NCBI RefSeq assembly: GCF_024606225.1 | Contig: NZ_JAGRPU010000013.1 | Location: forward strand, 92,460 to 156,459 | Source: Endozoicomonas sp. ISHI1 | GTDB taxonomy: Bacteria; Pseudomonadota; Gammaproteobacteria; Pseudomonadales; Endozoicomonadaceae | Direction: 5' to 3' | DNA: 64,000 nucleotides | Shown: piece after piece, positions 36,743-45,695 of the stretch | How the letters are laid out: each line of letters opens with the position of its first letter | How positions within the stretch are numbered: position 1 is the first letter of the stretch | Position numbers and translations under genes: made by a program | Notes under the pieces: model-generated | Told to the model about the DNA's origin: nothing | Databases searched by the model: none | Seen by the model: the letters and a program-made list of their open reading frames with translations, nothing else

Positions 36743-38845
36743 TCAAATGGAGGTGCCCGGTTCAGGCATTTGGGTGACCTTGTCGGGCATGATCTGCCAA
36801 AGCGAAAAAAACTCTCGTCCTCTGGTAGAGCCGGTGGGAGGGCACAAACTGCGGACTTGAAGGGTGCGACTGCAAGGGCTGAAGCAAAATTTGAAAATTC
36901 TGCCTTCTGTTTGCAAACGGGCCCTTTCCAGCCAGCTCCCTTCTGCCGTCAAACCGAACAGAATCAGGCTGTGCGTTCCCGTCTTGGGAATCACAGCCAG
37001 AAGACAACCTTCCTGATTGAAACCTGCACCTATGATGGAAAACCCAATGCGTTGATTGACCCATTCAACGGCGGCGGGTTCAACGAATGGCTGTCCCAAA
37101 GTTTCAGCAAAAGGCTTACGTTGATAAATATCAGTATGTCCGGCACGATCGTTACAAACAATGGTTTCACCGTTGGGGCTGGTTTCTACCAGGGACTCAG
37201 CCGGAAATGTTTGTGTCTCGCCCCAGATTCCCGACGCTGCCTTGCGCCAGATCGTTACGCTTTGATTGCAACTTCTGATGAATTCACAAGGGTCCACAGA
37301 AAATTGAATTTCACCACCGCCGCTCCGGGGCTTCTTCTGTGCAGATTTGTGCCATTGGTCGTCAGTTAATTCCCAGATATCAATACTTTCCCGAGTGGTG
37401 ATAATCAGAAGCCGACCATCCAGGCTGAATTCAGGTTTAAGAGTGAAATATCGGGTTGCCCGGTTACAGGATTCAACGATTCTCTCTTTTTCACGCCACT
37501 GCCCTTGCGGGTCACGGGCAAAAATGACGACAAAGAAATAACGCCGTTGAATATCATTGTGATGTGAATCATGGCCGGCCTCCTCAAACCATGTAGCAAA
37601 ATGGCGGTTATCCGGACTGAATACCACGCGTAGATAATCAAAGTCGCTCACTGTTTCGCCGCTGGGTGTTTCTTTCAGATCATCAGCAGGGTTGGTAACA
37701 ACAATGTCACCCGTTTGTGACCAGGAATCATCTTTTGCCCGGCTCATCACCTTGATGCATGGTCCATCATAAAGCGCAAGATGATTGCTGTCAGGACTGA
37801 ACAGCCGGGGATAAAGACTTGTATTAATGTTGCCTCTGTTGATCCACTGCCCATCAGCCCCCCGACCGAGAATAGCAACACCGTCGCTCATGTTAATACA
37901 GACCGCTGACTTGGCATCAGGTGACAGGCGTATCCTAAAGATTTGCTTATCCTGACATTCAGGAAAAATCTCACCCGATGTCAGTTGTTGCTCAACCCAC
38001 GCATCATTCTTGCGTTCATAGACAGATAGAAAATGCTCTTTGCCACTGTAATTGTAAGGAAACGGTCCTTCTCTCAACGCAAAGGGTTGCTCGACAAATA
38101 AAATATGGTCGGCCTGCTGATGATGATATTCGACCAGGTAATCGTGTGTGATCTCAGCTTCCCTGACCCATTGACCATCAGGACCCGGAGCCAGAATATC
38201 GCTGTAGTTATCCGACTTCTTCTCAATGACAAAGGGAATATGATCACGCAGATGATGTTTTTGGCGAACCTCTAAAACGCCACTGGGTATAAGGCTCAGT
38301 GTGGCCCCATCGAGAATCTGCTGGCGCAAATGGCTGGCGTAAAAGGAGTAAAAGGCCGGGCCCTGTTGTACAGGGAAATGACGAACAGAAAATATGGACA
38401 ATGTCCTGAGGTACTCAAGGAGTAGATGACTGGACTGAATGATTGTCCGGCACGAAGTCTGCCTTTGTCTGCTCAGAGAGAGGAAGTGATGGACTTCTTC
38501 CAGACCGCATGAACTCAGGCGATCGCTCATTGTCGTCGATGTTTGCCCAAAATTATTGAGATCTTCGATGGACAAATAGCTGGCGATTATCTCAAGCACT
38601 TCCCGGGGCAGGGCAGCCCACCGCAGGTCGTAGCAAGTCATCGCCGTCGCTGAATCCGTTGAAGATACGATCCTCGTCTTGTCAGGCACAGTAACCGCAA
38701 TTGACAATGAGCTGAGTTTGGGAATGACATCCGAGACCTCTACAATGTTTGACGGTGCATCTTGCTTTGCTCTATTGGCTGGATTGGCTGGCGCGCCAAT
38801 ATCAGGAACGGGTTCGTTTATCTTCCTGCCAGTAAGGCCATCCAT
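36743..38845 (-). CDS. F-box protein with WD40-like beta-propeller (copy 1)
   Basis: 700 residues from ATG at 38845; an in-frame ATG eight codons upstream would place the Shine-Dalgarno GAAGGGAGA inside the gene. Residues 1-66 are the same leader as in the giant ATPases (MDGLTGRKINEPVPD, then SDVIPKL, VPDKTRIVSSTDS). Residues 77-115 match the F-box: LPREVLEIIASYLSIEDLNN. From about 290 onward, repeated units such as RLFSPDSNHLALY, VVFSPDNRHFATWF and EFSLDGRLLIITT with IDIWEL ends fit a WD40-like propeller, usually the substrate-binding part of F-box proteins. In eukaryotes F-box domains bind Skp1 in SCF ubiquitin ligases; bacterial versions known from Legionella act after delivery into host cells. 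Host delivery here is inferred. Confidence 0.85.
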   Translation of the reverse strand: MDGLTGRKINEPVPDIGAPANPANRAKQDAPSNIVEVSDVIPKLSSLSIAVTVPDKTRIVSSTDSATAMTCYDLRWAALPREVLEIIASYLSIEDLNNFGQTSTTMSDRLSSCGLEEVHHFLSLSRQRQTSCRTIIQSSHLLLEYLRTLSIFSVRHFPVQQGPAFYSFYASHLRQQILDGATLSLIPSGVLEVRQKHHLRDHIPFVIEKKSDNYSDILAPGPDGQWVREAEITHDYLVEYHHQQADHILFVEQPFALREGPFPYNYSGKEHFLSVYERKNDAWVEQQLTSGEIFPECQDKQIFRIRLSPDAKSAVCINMSDGVAILGRGADGQWINRGNINTSLYPRLFSPDSNHLALYDGPCIKVMSRAKDDSWSQTGDIVVTNPADDLKETPSGETVSDFDYLRVVFSPDNRHFATWFEEAGHDSHHNDIQRRYFFVVIFARDPQGQWREKERIVESCNRATRYFTLKPEFSLDGRLLIITTRESIDIWELTDDQWHKSAQKKPRSGGGEIQFSVDPCEFIRSCNQSVTIWRKAASGIWGETQTFPAESLVETSPNGETIVCNDRAGHTDIYQRKPFAETLGQPFVEPAAVEWVNQRIGFSIIGAGFNQEGCLLAVIPKTGTHSLILFGLTAEGSWLERARLQTEGRIFKFCFSPCSRTLQVRSLCPPTGSTRGREFFSLWQIMPDKVTQMPEPGTSI

Positions 38846-38880
38846 AGTTGTTAATCTCCCTTCTGTCATCCGGAGGACTC

Positions 38881-38935
38881 TGTTGAAATTCTTTTATGGT
38901 TCGACCTTCAGACAGGAGAAAAGTTCTATTTGGAT
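38881..38935 (-). promoter_or_regulatory. Conserved upstream element of F-box gene 1
   Basis: CCAAATAGAACTTTTCTCCT then GTCTGAAGGTCGAACCAT in gene direction, the same element as upstream of the giant genes, including its distance from the start codon. The -10 part is weak (ACCATAAAA). Confidence 0.5.
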
Positions 38936-39269
38936 GGCTCTGTAGGAGACAATTTCGAACTTCAGCGCAGGACCGCCACCGAACCAGGTGGGGGGATGTA
39001 AGCTCGGCTTGCTTGGAGCAAGCCCATAAACTATCTTTCCTTGCGTCTCTTGCAGACCTGCCTCCAGGCTGGAGGAATGTTAAGCCTTCGGGGTTCGTGT
39101 GGCGCCCCCAGCCAGGCGCCCCCGACGCTACGCTTCCAATGAGAGGCTATGGATGGAGAATTTCTCGAGTTTCGTTAAATGAGTTCATGGTCAGCAGAAA
39201 AAGACGATAGAACCAGAATCTTGATCCATGGACATAGCAGCCTTTTACACTGCAAGGATCTGAGAGAGT
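38936..39269. other. Gene-free spacer with small hairpins, possible mobile-element relic
   Basis: No credible gene. It contains perfect short stems, GGCTTGCT-TGG-AGCAAGCC and CCTCCA-GGC-TGGAGG, and a direct repeat of GGCGCCCCC. Base composition is richer in G+C than the flanks. It sits at the junction where the minus-strand array gives way to plus-strand genes, so an insertion scar is plausible, but I cannot name an element. GAGAGAG at its right end is a weak ribosome binding site for the next gene. Confidence 0.3.
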
Positions 39270-40360
39270 ATGAGTAACGTCAACATACAACGTGCAGTCG
39301 ATCATATTCCGGCAGGCTCTGGTGTCAACGTCTACACCCCCATTATTGAATTGATGGTCAATGCGATTCAGTCCATTGAATGCACTGGCAATGATAGTGG
39401 CCTTGTACAGATTGTTGTTCATCGTGAACAACAAGACGATCTGTTAGAAAATTCCATGCCTGCTGTTTGTGGCTTTACTGTTATTGACAATGGTGTAGGG
39501 TTCGATACTGAAAATCGAAACTCTTTCGATACACTCTACTCAGACCACAAAATCACTCAGGGCGGCAAGGGGTTCGGTCGGTTTACCTGCTTAAAATATT
39601 TTCTAACGTTTAATGTCAAGAGCGTTTACAAAGAAGGTAAGGAATTTTTTTGCCGACGGTTTGAAATGGGTCGTCATAAAGACATCGTTACCTGGCTCAT
39701 TATATTTCCATGCGTCGCAGTGTTATTGACATTTTTGAAAAAAGCCTGCAAACCGGTGATGATGGTAAGTACTCTTCTGAGGGTGTAGTGCATGACATTA
39801 TTTTCCCCAGAAAAGGCGACAGTGACCAAACACCTTTTGAGGATCATAACCTTTGGTTAATTGATGAACGCCTCAATTTTACCGAGTACCTCTCCTCTGA
39901 TATCCCTTTGGAAGGAAAGTCAGGCAGGCCAGATATTCTGGCATTTGATCACCGAATGGTTTTTCGAGGTGAGAATGAAGCCAGCAATCCTGTAACTATA
40001 TTCGAGTTCAAGAGGCCACAGCGAGATGATTTTGCCAACCCATCTTCTAAGGAAGATCCTGTGCAGCAAATTATTCGCTATGTTCGCAAGCTACGTGATG
40101 GCGAGTTCACCACACCCCAGGGCAGGGAGATACAGATTAACACCAACACCCCGTTCTATGGCTATGTTATCTGTGACTTAAACAAAAAGGTGAAGACTTG
40201 GTTGGAAGAAGAAAAAGATTTCAAGCCCCTTCCAGATCGACAGGGGTACTTCCGTTGGCATGATAGTCTTAATCTCTACACTGAAGTAGTCAGTTGGGAT
40301 AAGGTGTTAAAAGATGCAATGATGCGGAACCGGGTGTTCTTTCATCATCTTAGGATTTGA
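39270..40360 (+). pseudogene. GHKL-type ATPase with PD-(D/E)XK-like C-terminus, internally deleted and frameshifted
   Basis: The first frame (from ATG 39270) has GHKL ATP-binding motifs: N box ELMVNAIQS (E27, N31), G1 box DNGVGFD (73-79) and G2 box GGKGFGRF (98-105). It stays recognisable to about RFEMGRHKDIVT (39693), then runs on to a stop at 39788 in sequence that makes no sense. From about 39690 the -1 frame carries a coherent C-terminal part, YLAHYISMRRSVIDIFEKSL onward to 40360, with GRPDILAF and IFEFKRP, which fit the D and E-x-K of PD-(D/E)XK nucleases. The two halves join without a middle region, so an internal deletion plus frame change has probably removed several hundred residues. 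Intact relatives may be nucleic-acid-directed defence or repair ATPases; that role is inference only. Confidence 0.7.
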
Positions 40361-40410
40361 CTTATGGAATAACCTATTGATTCGGACATTTGTCAATGAT
40401 TGGCGGGAAC

Positions 40411-40493
40411 TGCTGTATACAAAGACGGTGGTAAATTCTTTTGCCGACGTTTTGAAACGGGTCGCCATAAAGACATCGTTACTGACGACAGAT
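40411..40493 (+). pseudogene. Fragment of a second copy of the GHKL ATPase gene
   Basis: Translates as AVYKDGGKFFCRRFETGRHK then DIVTDDRY and stop, closely matching SVYKEGKEFFCRRFEMGRHK at 39621-39692 of the upstream pseudogene. DNA similarity is obvious over about 75 bp. It shows that two copies once lay here and that recombination left remnants. Confidence 0.65.
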
Positions 40494-40523
40494 ATTAGGT
40501 AAATATCAGTCGGTGCGGTGAAA

Positions 40524-40565
40524 GGCAGATATAACCTTCAGATAGGATGAAAGTTCAATTTGGAG
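40524..40565 (-). promoter_or_regulatory. Orphan copy of the conserved upstream element
   Basis: In minus direction: CTCCAAATTGAACTTTCATC then CTATCTGAAGGTTATATCTG, the same element that precedes every giant and F-box gene, but no MDG leader or open frame follows. Downstream lies the antisense strand of the GHKL relics. It probably lost its gene when the plus-strand segment was inserted or rearranged. Confidence 0.55.
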
Positions 40566-40945
40566 ATATGTTTCTGGTCGGTTGGTTGGATACTTATAGG
40601 CTTGAATGAGTAAGTCAGTCTCCAGAGCCTTGGTGAGAAATCGGACAACGACACATAAACTTCGTTATTGGCGAAAGAATATTTCCCCGGCACACTTGAT
40701 TAATAACTAGTCTGTTACTACCTTTTTGCGAAGTTAATTGAATATTAGAATAATTAGAGAGCACTGTGGTGATCCTTGTGAATAGAATTCTTAGTACTTT
40801 TTCATGTACAGAAGTACTTGCTCAGAGTATTTAATGGTAGGTATTGAGCGTGTCCTTTCACAGGTATAGCACCAGGGGTTACTCAACAGAGATTATTCGA
40901 ATTATCATAATCAAGAAATATGGTTAAAAACTGAACTTTGTTACT
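40566..40945. other. AT-rich spacer upstream of the amidoligase-like gene
   Basis: No gene. Composition becomes strongly AT-rich toward the right, matching the gene that follows. One promoter candidate is listed separately. No Shine-Dalgarno is evident in the 20 bases before the start codon at 40946. Confidence 0.4.
40726..40754 (+). promoter_or_regulatory. Candidate sigma-70-type promoter for the amidoligase-like gene
   Basis: TTGCGA (40726-40731), 17-nt spacer, AATAAT (40749-40754). It lies about 190 nt before the start codon, so the 5' leader would be long. In such AT-rich DNA matches arise easily by chance. Confidence 0.25.
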
Positions 40946-43339
40946 ATGAAATTATTTATATTTTTTTTCTGTTCATTCCTGAATGTTTCCCACGTGCTAG
41001 CTTTTGGTTCGCTTTCTTTTGACTATCAGAATGTTTTAACTCCGGCACTGAATGGGAAGCTTTTTTTCAGTAAACCTCCCATTGAAAAAAACAGTACTGA
41101 CAAAATGTTAGTTGATGCTTTTAAGGAAGAAAAAATAGAAGATCTGAAAGGCTGGAAAGACCCCTATCTTACAAGCATAACATACAAAGTGACAAAAGAG
41201 TTTCAGGAACTCGATTACAAAAAGAATACAGGTTTTTCTAAAAAAGAAAAGGATGATTTCTACCAGCTAGCCCATGGAAAAAATGAGGGTAGCAATGGCG
41301 CAAATGTCTTGAATGTTTTTTTACCTTTATTACTTGGTACTGCTGACAATTTTTTTTTGAAAGTTAATATAAGTGACATAAACGGAATAATCAGCCTCGG
41401 TAACTCAAATAAAGAGGGAACAGCGAGTGACAAAGGTGATCGGGTACCTGAAAAAAATAGAGAGCAGACCAGGGCGGAAAGCCAACAAGCATCATCGGAA
41501 ATGAAACCGGGAAAGCGCAAGAGAGGAAAAGAGCTTAACGTTGATGTACTGTTGTCACCCCGGGAGGCAGCCGGGCATTTGTTAAATACTGTTAATAAAC
41601 TGGCTGAGGAGCATGGTTTATCCATCGAAAGAGTCATCGGGCATAAAAAATGGAAGACAAATGGTTATTTGCGTTTTGATAGTACTGATTATGTTACTAC
41701 CAAAGAGAATGTTAAAGAAATATTTGTGGATTTTATATTGTTCACGGAAGGATTGTTAAGAGATCAGAAGTTTATTTATAGTAACGATGCTGATAAGTAT
41801 CGTTCCAATCAAACAATTAGTCATAAACGAATCGAAATAATAGATTCAATATTGTCAGAAATGTTTGCTCAGCGACAAATTGAGATGTCAGATAGATATC
41901 GTCAATATTATTATCTTGGTCAGTTATTACCTGATTACCTTTATGAAAATTTCAAGGGCTCTGATGATAGTAGGGGCTATCAATTTGTTGGGCATGAGAC
42001 ATTTCAATTCTTTGAAAGGATGCTTTTTGGGGATGGCTATTTTTCAGAATATGACCATTTTATGAGATTTAGTGTTCGCTACAAGCGAGAACTTATTGAT
42101 GAGATAAGGAAGGAAACCGTTGGATGTATAAAGTGCAAGAATTCCATTATTGCTGCCCTGAGAAGTAATCATAAGCTTAGAATGACTTTTAATGAAGAAG
42201 TCATGGGTTCGAAATTTAGAAGACGCTGGTTAGATGCTCTTAATGATATGTCTGAAAAAAAGCCAGATACAGCTGGACAGGGTATTCCACTCGACAAGCG
42301 TATTGATCTCAAATTTGGTGAAGAGTTGGAATATGATTTGATTTCTGAAGATGAACAAGGGGGCGGGTCAAGTTACTATTATCTTAATAAAGTCAATAAA
42401 CATATGAAAAGATTAGGAGCAAATAAGACAGGTTATGATCCTGAAAGTTTCACTTTTGACGGTCAATTCTATGTAACTCCTTTTGTAGACTTTAGGAGAT
42501 GGCTTGAGTTTAATTGTACGCCTTACCACGATGGTGACGCCGGTGCGAATAATTGTTTAGAAAAAGTATTTGAACTGGTTGACTTAATGATTAAAGATGG
42601 GCTCATAGGTTATGCCTCCGGTCACAAGCATGTCGATGCGCTCTCCGCTACGCATGGTAATCCCGGAGCTCTACTGGAATTACAGAGGGAAATTGAGAGC
42701 AATCCTTATCTAATCAGGGCATTCGGTAATAATGACCGAATTGTTAAAAATAATGAGAGTCAATGGTATAAATTGTTTTCTGATTATTCTGACATGAGAG
42801 GGTTAGCCATTGAACGGATCAATTGGATGATTGCTACGTATAATGAAAAGTTAGCTGGTTCCAATTATGAAGAAGCGAATGGTGACTGGTTAACGGATTC
42901 AGAAAAATTGGATAAGCTTAAACAGTTTTCAAAAATATATAGTCATTTTGTGCAGATGGCCCCCTTGCAACAAATGTTTGGTGAAATTGCTGATGTGATG
43001 ATAGACAAATATATGGCCATATCTTTGTTGCATATTCCAGGAACTGAGGTGATCGATCCATATTCCACAATGGAGTTTCGGTTTTTCCGTTGTCCTGAAA
43101 ATATGCAGGAATTAAAACTGATCAATCAGTTTTTACAAGCCTGGTTCGAATATATCCATGACCGTCGAATGAGAAATGAGCCGATTGAGGCTGTGCCTGA
43201 TGATGTTAAAGCCAGCCAAGATTATACTACTGAAGAAGTTGTTCATCATACTATTCAATACTTGCGGAAACTGGGACTGAATCCTGACGACTATCATAGC
43301 TTCCTGGATAAAGTATCAAAAGGATTGAGCAGACTTTGA
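40946..43339 (+). CDS. Exported protein with amidoligase / glutamate-cysteine ligase-like motifs
   Basis: 797 residues. The N-terminus has one Lys, a hydrophobic core (LFIFFFCSFLNVSHV) and an A-type cleavage site after VLA-19, a Sec signal peptide. Residues 155-200 are charged and low in complexity. The C-terminal half carries, in the right order for the amidoligase/GCS fold: FGEELEY (457-463, metal-binding E-x-E), LEFNCTPYHDG (520-530), SGHKHVDA (558-565) and TMEFRFFR (708-715). These enzymes ligate carboxylates to amines using ATP. ATP supply outside the cytoplasm is a problem unless the protein acts in a host cell. Base composition is clearly more AT-rich than the flanking array and orientation is opposite, both pointing to separate acquisition. 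No ribosome binding site is evident. The fold assignment rests on short motifs only. Confidence 0.7.
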   Translation: MKLFIFFFCSFLNVSHVLAFGSLSFDYQNVLTPALNGKLFFSKPPIEKNSTDKMLVDAFKEEKIEDLKGWKDPYLTSITYKVTKEFQELDYKKNTGFSKKEKDDFYQLAHGKNEGSNGANVLNVFLPLLLGTADNFFLKVNISDINGIISLGNSNKEGTASDKGDRVPEKNREQTRAESQQASSEMKPGKRKRGKELNVDVLLSPREAAGHLLNTVNKLAEEHGLSIERVIGHKKWKTNGYLRFDSTDYVTTKENVKEIFVDFILFTEGLLRDQKFIYSNDADKYRSNQTISHKRIEIIDSILSEMFAQRQIEMSDRYRQYYYLGQLLPDYLYENFKGSDDSRGYQFVGHETFQFFERMLFGDGYFSEYDHFMRFSVRYKRELIDEIRKETVGCIKCKNSIIAALRSNHKLRMTFNEEVMGSKFRRRWLDALNDMSEKKPDTAGQGIPLDKRIDLKFGEELEYDLISEDEQGGGSSYYYLNKVNKHMKRLGANKTGYDPESFTFDGQFYVTPFVDFRRWLEFNCTPYHDGDAGANNCLEKVFELVDLMIKDGLIGYASGHKHVDALSATHGNPGALLELQREIESNPYLIRAFGNNDRIVKNNESQWYKLFSDYSDMRGLAIERINWMIATYNEKLAGSNYEEANGDWLTDSEKLDKLKQFSKIYSHFVQMAPLQQMFGEIADVMIDKYMAISLLHIPGTEVIDPYSTMEFRFFRCPENMQELKLINQFLQAWFEYIHDRRMRNEPIEAVPDDVKASQDYTTEEVVHHTIQYLRKLGLNPDDYHSFLDKVSKGLSRL

Positions 43340-43452
43340 ACACTGCAGGGGCTGCTAGAGACAGGATCATCTTTTCTTATATCAGGTGCAGCTTCCCCTT
43401 AACTTTGGCCAGCTCAAAATCAACAACATGATGGTCGCTAAGTAGGAGGTCG

Positions 43453-45546
43453 TCATTCCCCGTCAGCTGTCCGGGTGACTTTATCGGGCATGATCTGCCA
43501 GAGCGAAAAAAACTCTCGCCCTCTGGCATAGCCGCTGGCAGGGCTCAAACTGTGGACTTGAAGGTTGCGGCTGCAAGGGCTGAAGCGAAATTTGTAAATC
43601 CTGCCTTCTGTTTGCAAACGGGCCCTTTCCAGCCAGCTACCGTCTGCCGTCAACCCGAACAGAATCAGGCTGTGCGTAGCCGTCTTGGGAACCACAGCCA
43701 AAAGGCAACCTTCCCCATTGAAATCTGCACCTATGATGGAAAACTCAATGCGTTGATTAACCCACTCAACGGCGGCAGTTTCACCGAATGGCTGACCGAA
43801 AGGTTCAGCAAAAGGCTTACGTTGATAGAGATCAGTGTGTCCGGCAGGATCGTTACAAACAATGGTTTCACCGCTGGGACTTTTGACTACCAGGGACTCA
43901 GCCGGAAATGTTTGTGTCTCGCCCCACATTCCCGACGCTGCCTTACGCCAGATCGTTACGCTTTGATTGCAACTTCTGATGAATTCACAAGGGTCCAAAG
44001 AAAATTGAATATCACCGCCGCCGCTCCAGGGCTCCTTCTGTGCAGCTTTGTGCCATTGGTCGTCGGTTAATTCCCAGATATCAATACTTTCCGGAGTGGT
44101 GATAATCAGAAGCCGACCATCCAGGTTGAATTGAGGTTTAAGAGCGAAATATCGGGTTGGCCGGTTACAGCATTCAATGATTCTCTTTTTTTCACGCCAC
44201 TGCCCTTGCGGGTCACGGGCAAAAATGACGACAAATAAATAACGCTGTTGAATATCATTGTGATGTGAATCATTGCCGACCTCCTCAAACCATGTAGCAA
44301 AATGGCGGTTATCCGGACTGAATACCACGTCAAGATCAAACTCAAAGTTGCTCACTTTTTCGCCGCTGGGCGTTTCTTTCAGATCATCAGGAGGGTCGGT
44401 AACAACAATGTCACCCGTTTGTGACCAGGAACCATCGTCTGCCCGGCTCATCACCTTGATGCGTGGTCCACTATAAAGCACAAAATGATTGCTGTCGGCA
44501 CTGAACAGCCTATGACGAAGTATTGTATTAATGTTGCCTTTATTGATCCACTGCCCATCAGCCCCCCGACCGAGAATAGCAACAGCGTAGTTCATGTTAA
44601 TACAGACCAGTGATCTGGCATCAGGTGACAGGTACATGCCAATGATATGCCTATCCTTACATTCAGGAAAAATCTCACCCGATGTCAGTTGTTGCTCAAC
44701 CCACGAATTATTTTTGCGTTCATAGACAGACAGAAAATGCTCTTTGCCAGTGTAATTGTAACGAAACGGTACTCCCCCAATGCTCAACGCAGAGGGTTGC
44801 TCGACAAATAAAATATGGTCGGCCTGCTGATGACCATATTTGACCGGGGAATCGTGTTTGATCTCAGCTTCCCTGACCCATTGACCATCAGGACCCGGAG
44901 TCAGGATATCGCTGTAGTTATCCGCCTTCCCCTCAATGACAATGGGAATATGATCACGCAGATGATGGTTGTGGCGAACATTTAAAATGCCACTGGGTAT
45001 AAGTGTCAGTGCGGCCCCATCAAGAATCTGCTGGCGCAAATGGCTGGCATAGCAGGAGTAAAAGGCCGGGCCCTGTTGTGCAGGGAAATGACGAACAGAA
45101 AATATAGACAATGTCCTGAGGTACTCAAGGAGTAGATGACTGGACTGAATGATTGCCCGGCACGAAGTCTGCCTTTGTTTGGTCTGGGAGAGGAAGTGAT
45201 GGACCTCTTCCAGACCGCATGACCTCAGGCGTTCGCTCATTGTCGGCGATGTTTGCCCAAAATTATTGAGATCTTCGATGGATAAATAGCTGGCGATTAT
45301 CTCAAGCGCTTCCTGGGGCAGGTCAGCCCAAGGGAGGACGTGGCAAGTCATCGCCGTTGCTGAATCCGTTGAAGATACGGTTCTCGTCTTGTCAGGCACA
45401 GTAACCGCAATTGACAATGAACTGAGTTTGGGAATGACATCAGAGACCTCTGCAATGTTTGACGGTGCATCTTGCTTTGCTCTGTTGGCTGGCGCGCCAG
45501 TATCAGGAGCGGGTTCGTTTATTTTTCTGCCAATCAGACCATCCAT
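43453..45546 (-). CDS. F-box protein with WD40-like beta-propeller (copy 2)
   Basis: 697 residues from ATG at 45546 (GAAGGGAGA before it; an ATG seven codons upstream is rejected for the same reason as in copy 1). F-box at about 74-112: LPQEALEIIASYLSIEDLNN. Close paralogue of 36743-38845 over its full length, differing by small indels: the leader lacks three residues after GAPAN, and GVPFRYNYTGKEHF replaces GPFPYNYSGKEHF. Most substitutions lie in propeller loops (for example SNFEFDLDVVFSPD against SDFDYLRVVFSPD), as expected if substrate specificity is diversifying. It converges with the amidoligase-like gene, leaving 113 bp with no obvious terminator. Together with copy 1 it forms direct repeats around the plus-strand segment. 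Confidence 0.85.
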   Translation of the reverse strand: MDGLIGRKINEPAPDTGAPANRAKQDAPSNIAEVSDVIPKLSSLSIAVTVPDKTRTVSSTDSATAMTCHVLPWADLPQEALEIIASYLSIEDLNNFGQTSPTMSERLRSCGLEEVHHFLSQTKQRQTSCRAIIQSSHLLLEYLRTLSIFSVRHFPAQQGPAFYSCYASHLRQQILDGAALTLIPSGILNVRHNHHLRDHIPIVIEGKADNYSDILTPGPDGQWVREAEIKHDSPVKYGHQQADHILFVEQPSALSIGGVPFRYNYTGKEHFLSVYERKNNSWVEQQLTSGEIFPECKDRHIIGMYLSPDARSLVCINMNYAVAILGRGADGQWINKGNINTILRHRLFSADSNHFVLYSGPRIKVMSRADDGSWSQTGDIVVTDPPDDLKETPSGEKVSNFEFDLDVVFSPDNRHFATWFEEVGNDSHHNDIQQRYLFVVIFARDPQGQWREKKRIIECCNRPTRYFALKPQFNLDGRLLIITTPESIDIWELTDDQWHKAAQKEPWSGGGDIQFSLDPCEFIRSCNQSVTIWRKAASGMWGETQTFPAESLVVKSPSGETIVCNDPAGHTDLYQRKPFAEPFGQPFGETAAVEWVNQRIEFSIIGADFNGEGCLLAVVPKTATHSLILFGLTADGSWLERARLQTEGRIYKFRFSPCSRNLQVHSLSPASGYARGREFFSLWQIMPDKVTRTADGE

Positions 45547-45582
45547 AGCTAATCTCCCTTCTGTCATGCGGAGGACGTTACT

Positions 45583-45630
45583 GAAATTGTTTAATGATTC
45601 GACCTTAAGACAGAAGAAAAGTTCTATTTG
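45583..45630 (-). promoter_or_regulatory. Conserved upstream element of F-box gene 2
   Basis: CCAAATAGAACTTTTCTTCT then GTCTTAAGGTCGAATCATTA in gene direction; one base of the TGAAGG core is changed (TTAAGG). Abuts the palindrome at 45634-45647. Confidence 0.5.
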
Positions 45631-45633
45631 GAT

Positions 45634-45647
45634 GGTTACCCGTAACC
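45634..45647. promoter_or_regulatory. Palindrome next to upstream element, possible operator
   Basis: GGTTAC-CC-GTAACC is a perfect 6-bp inverted repeat with a 2-nt centre, 4 bp from the upstream element of F-box gene 2. A near copy (GGTTAT-CC-GTAACC) is at 61056-61069, and decayed versions occur near 53325 and 15759. Confidence 0.3.
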
Positions 45648-45695
45648 AGTGGTCGACATCAGCGGCCCGGAAAGCTCATCATGAGCAAACGGTTA

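Noticed and set aside
38846..38869. Upstream ATG (MTEGRL) for the F-box genes
   Set aside because: The Shine-Dalgarno GAAGGGAGA would lie inside the coding region; the MDG start also matches the shared leader.
38896..39210. 104-codon plus-strand frame over the GC-rich spacer
   Set aside because: No ribosome binding site, no recognisable motif, and it overlaps the conserved minus-strand upstream element.
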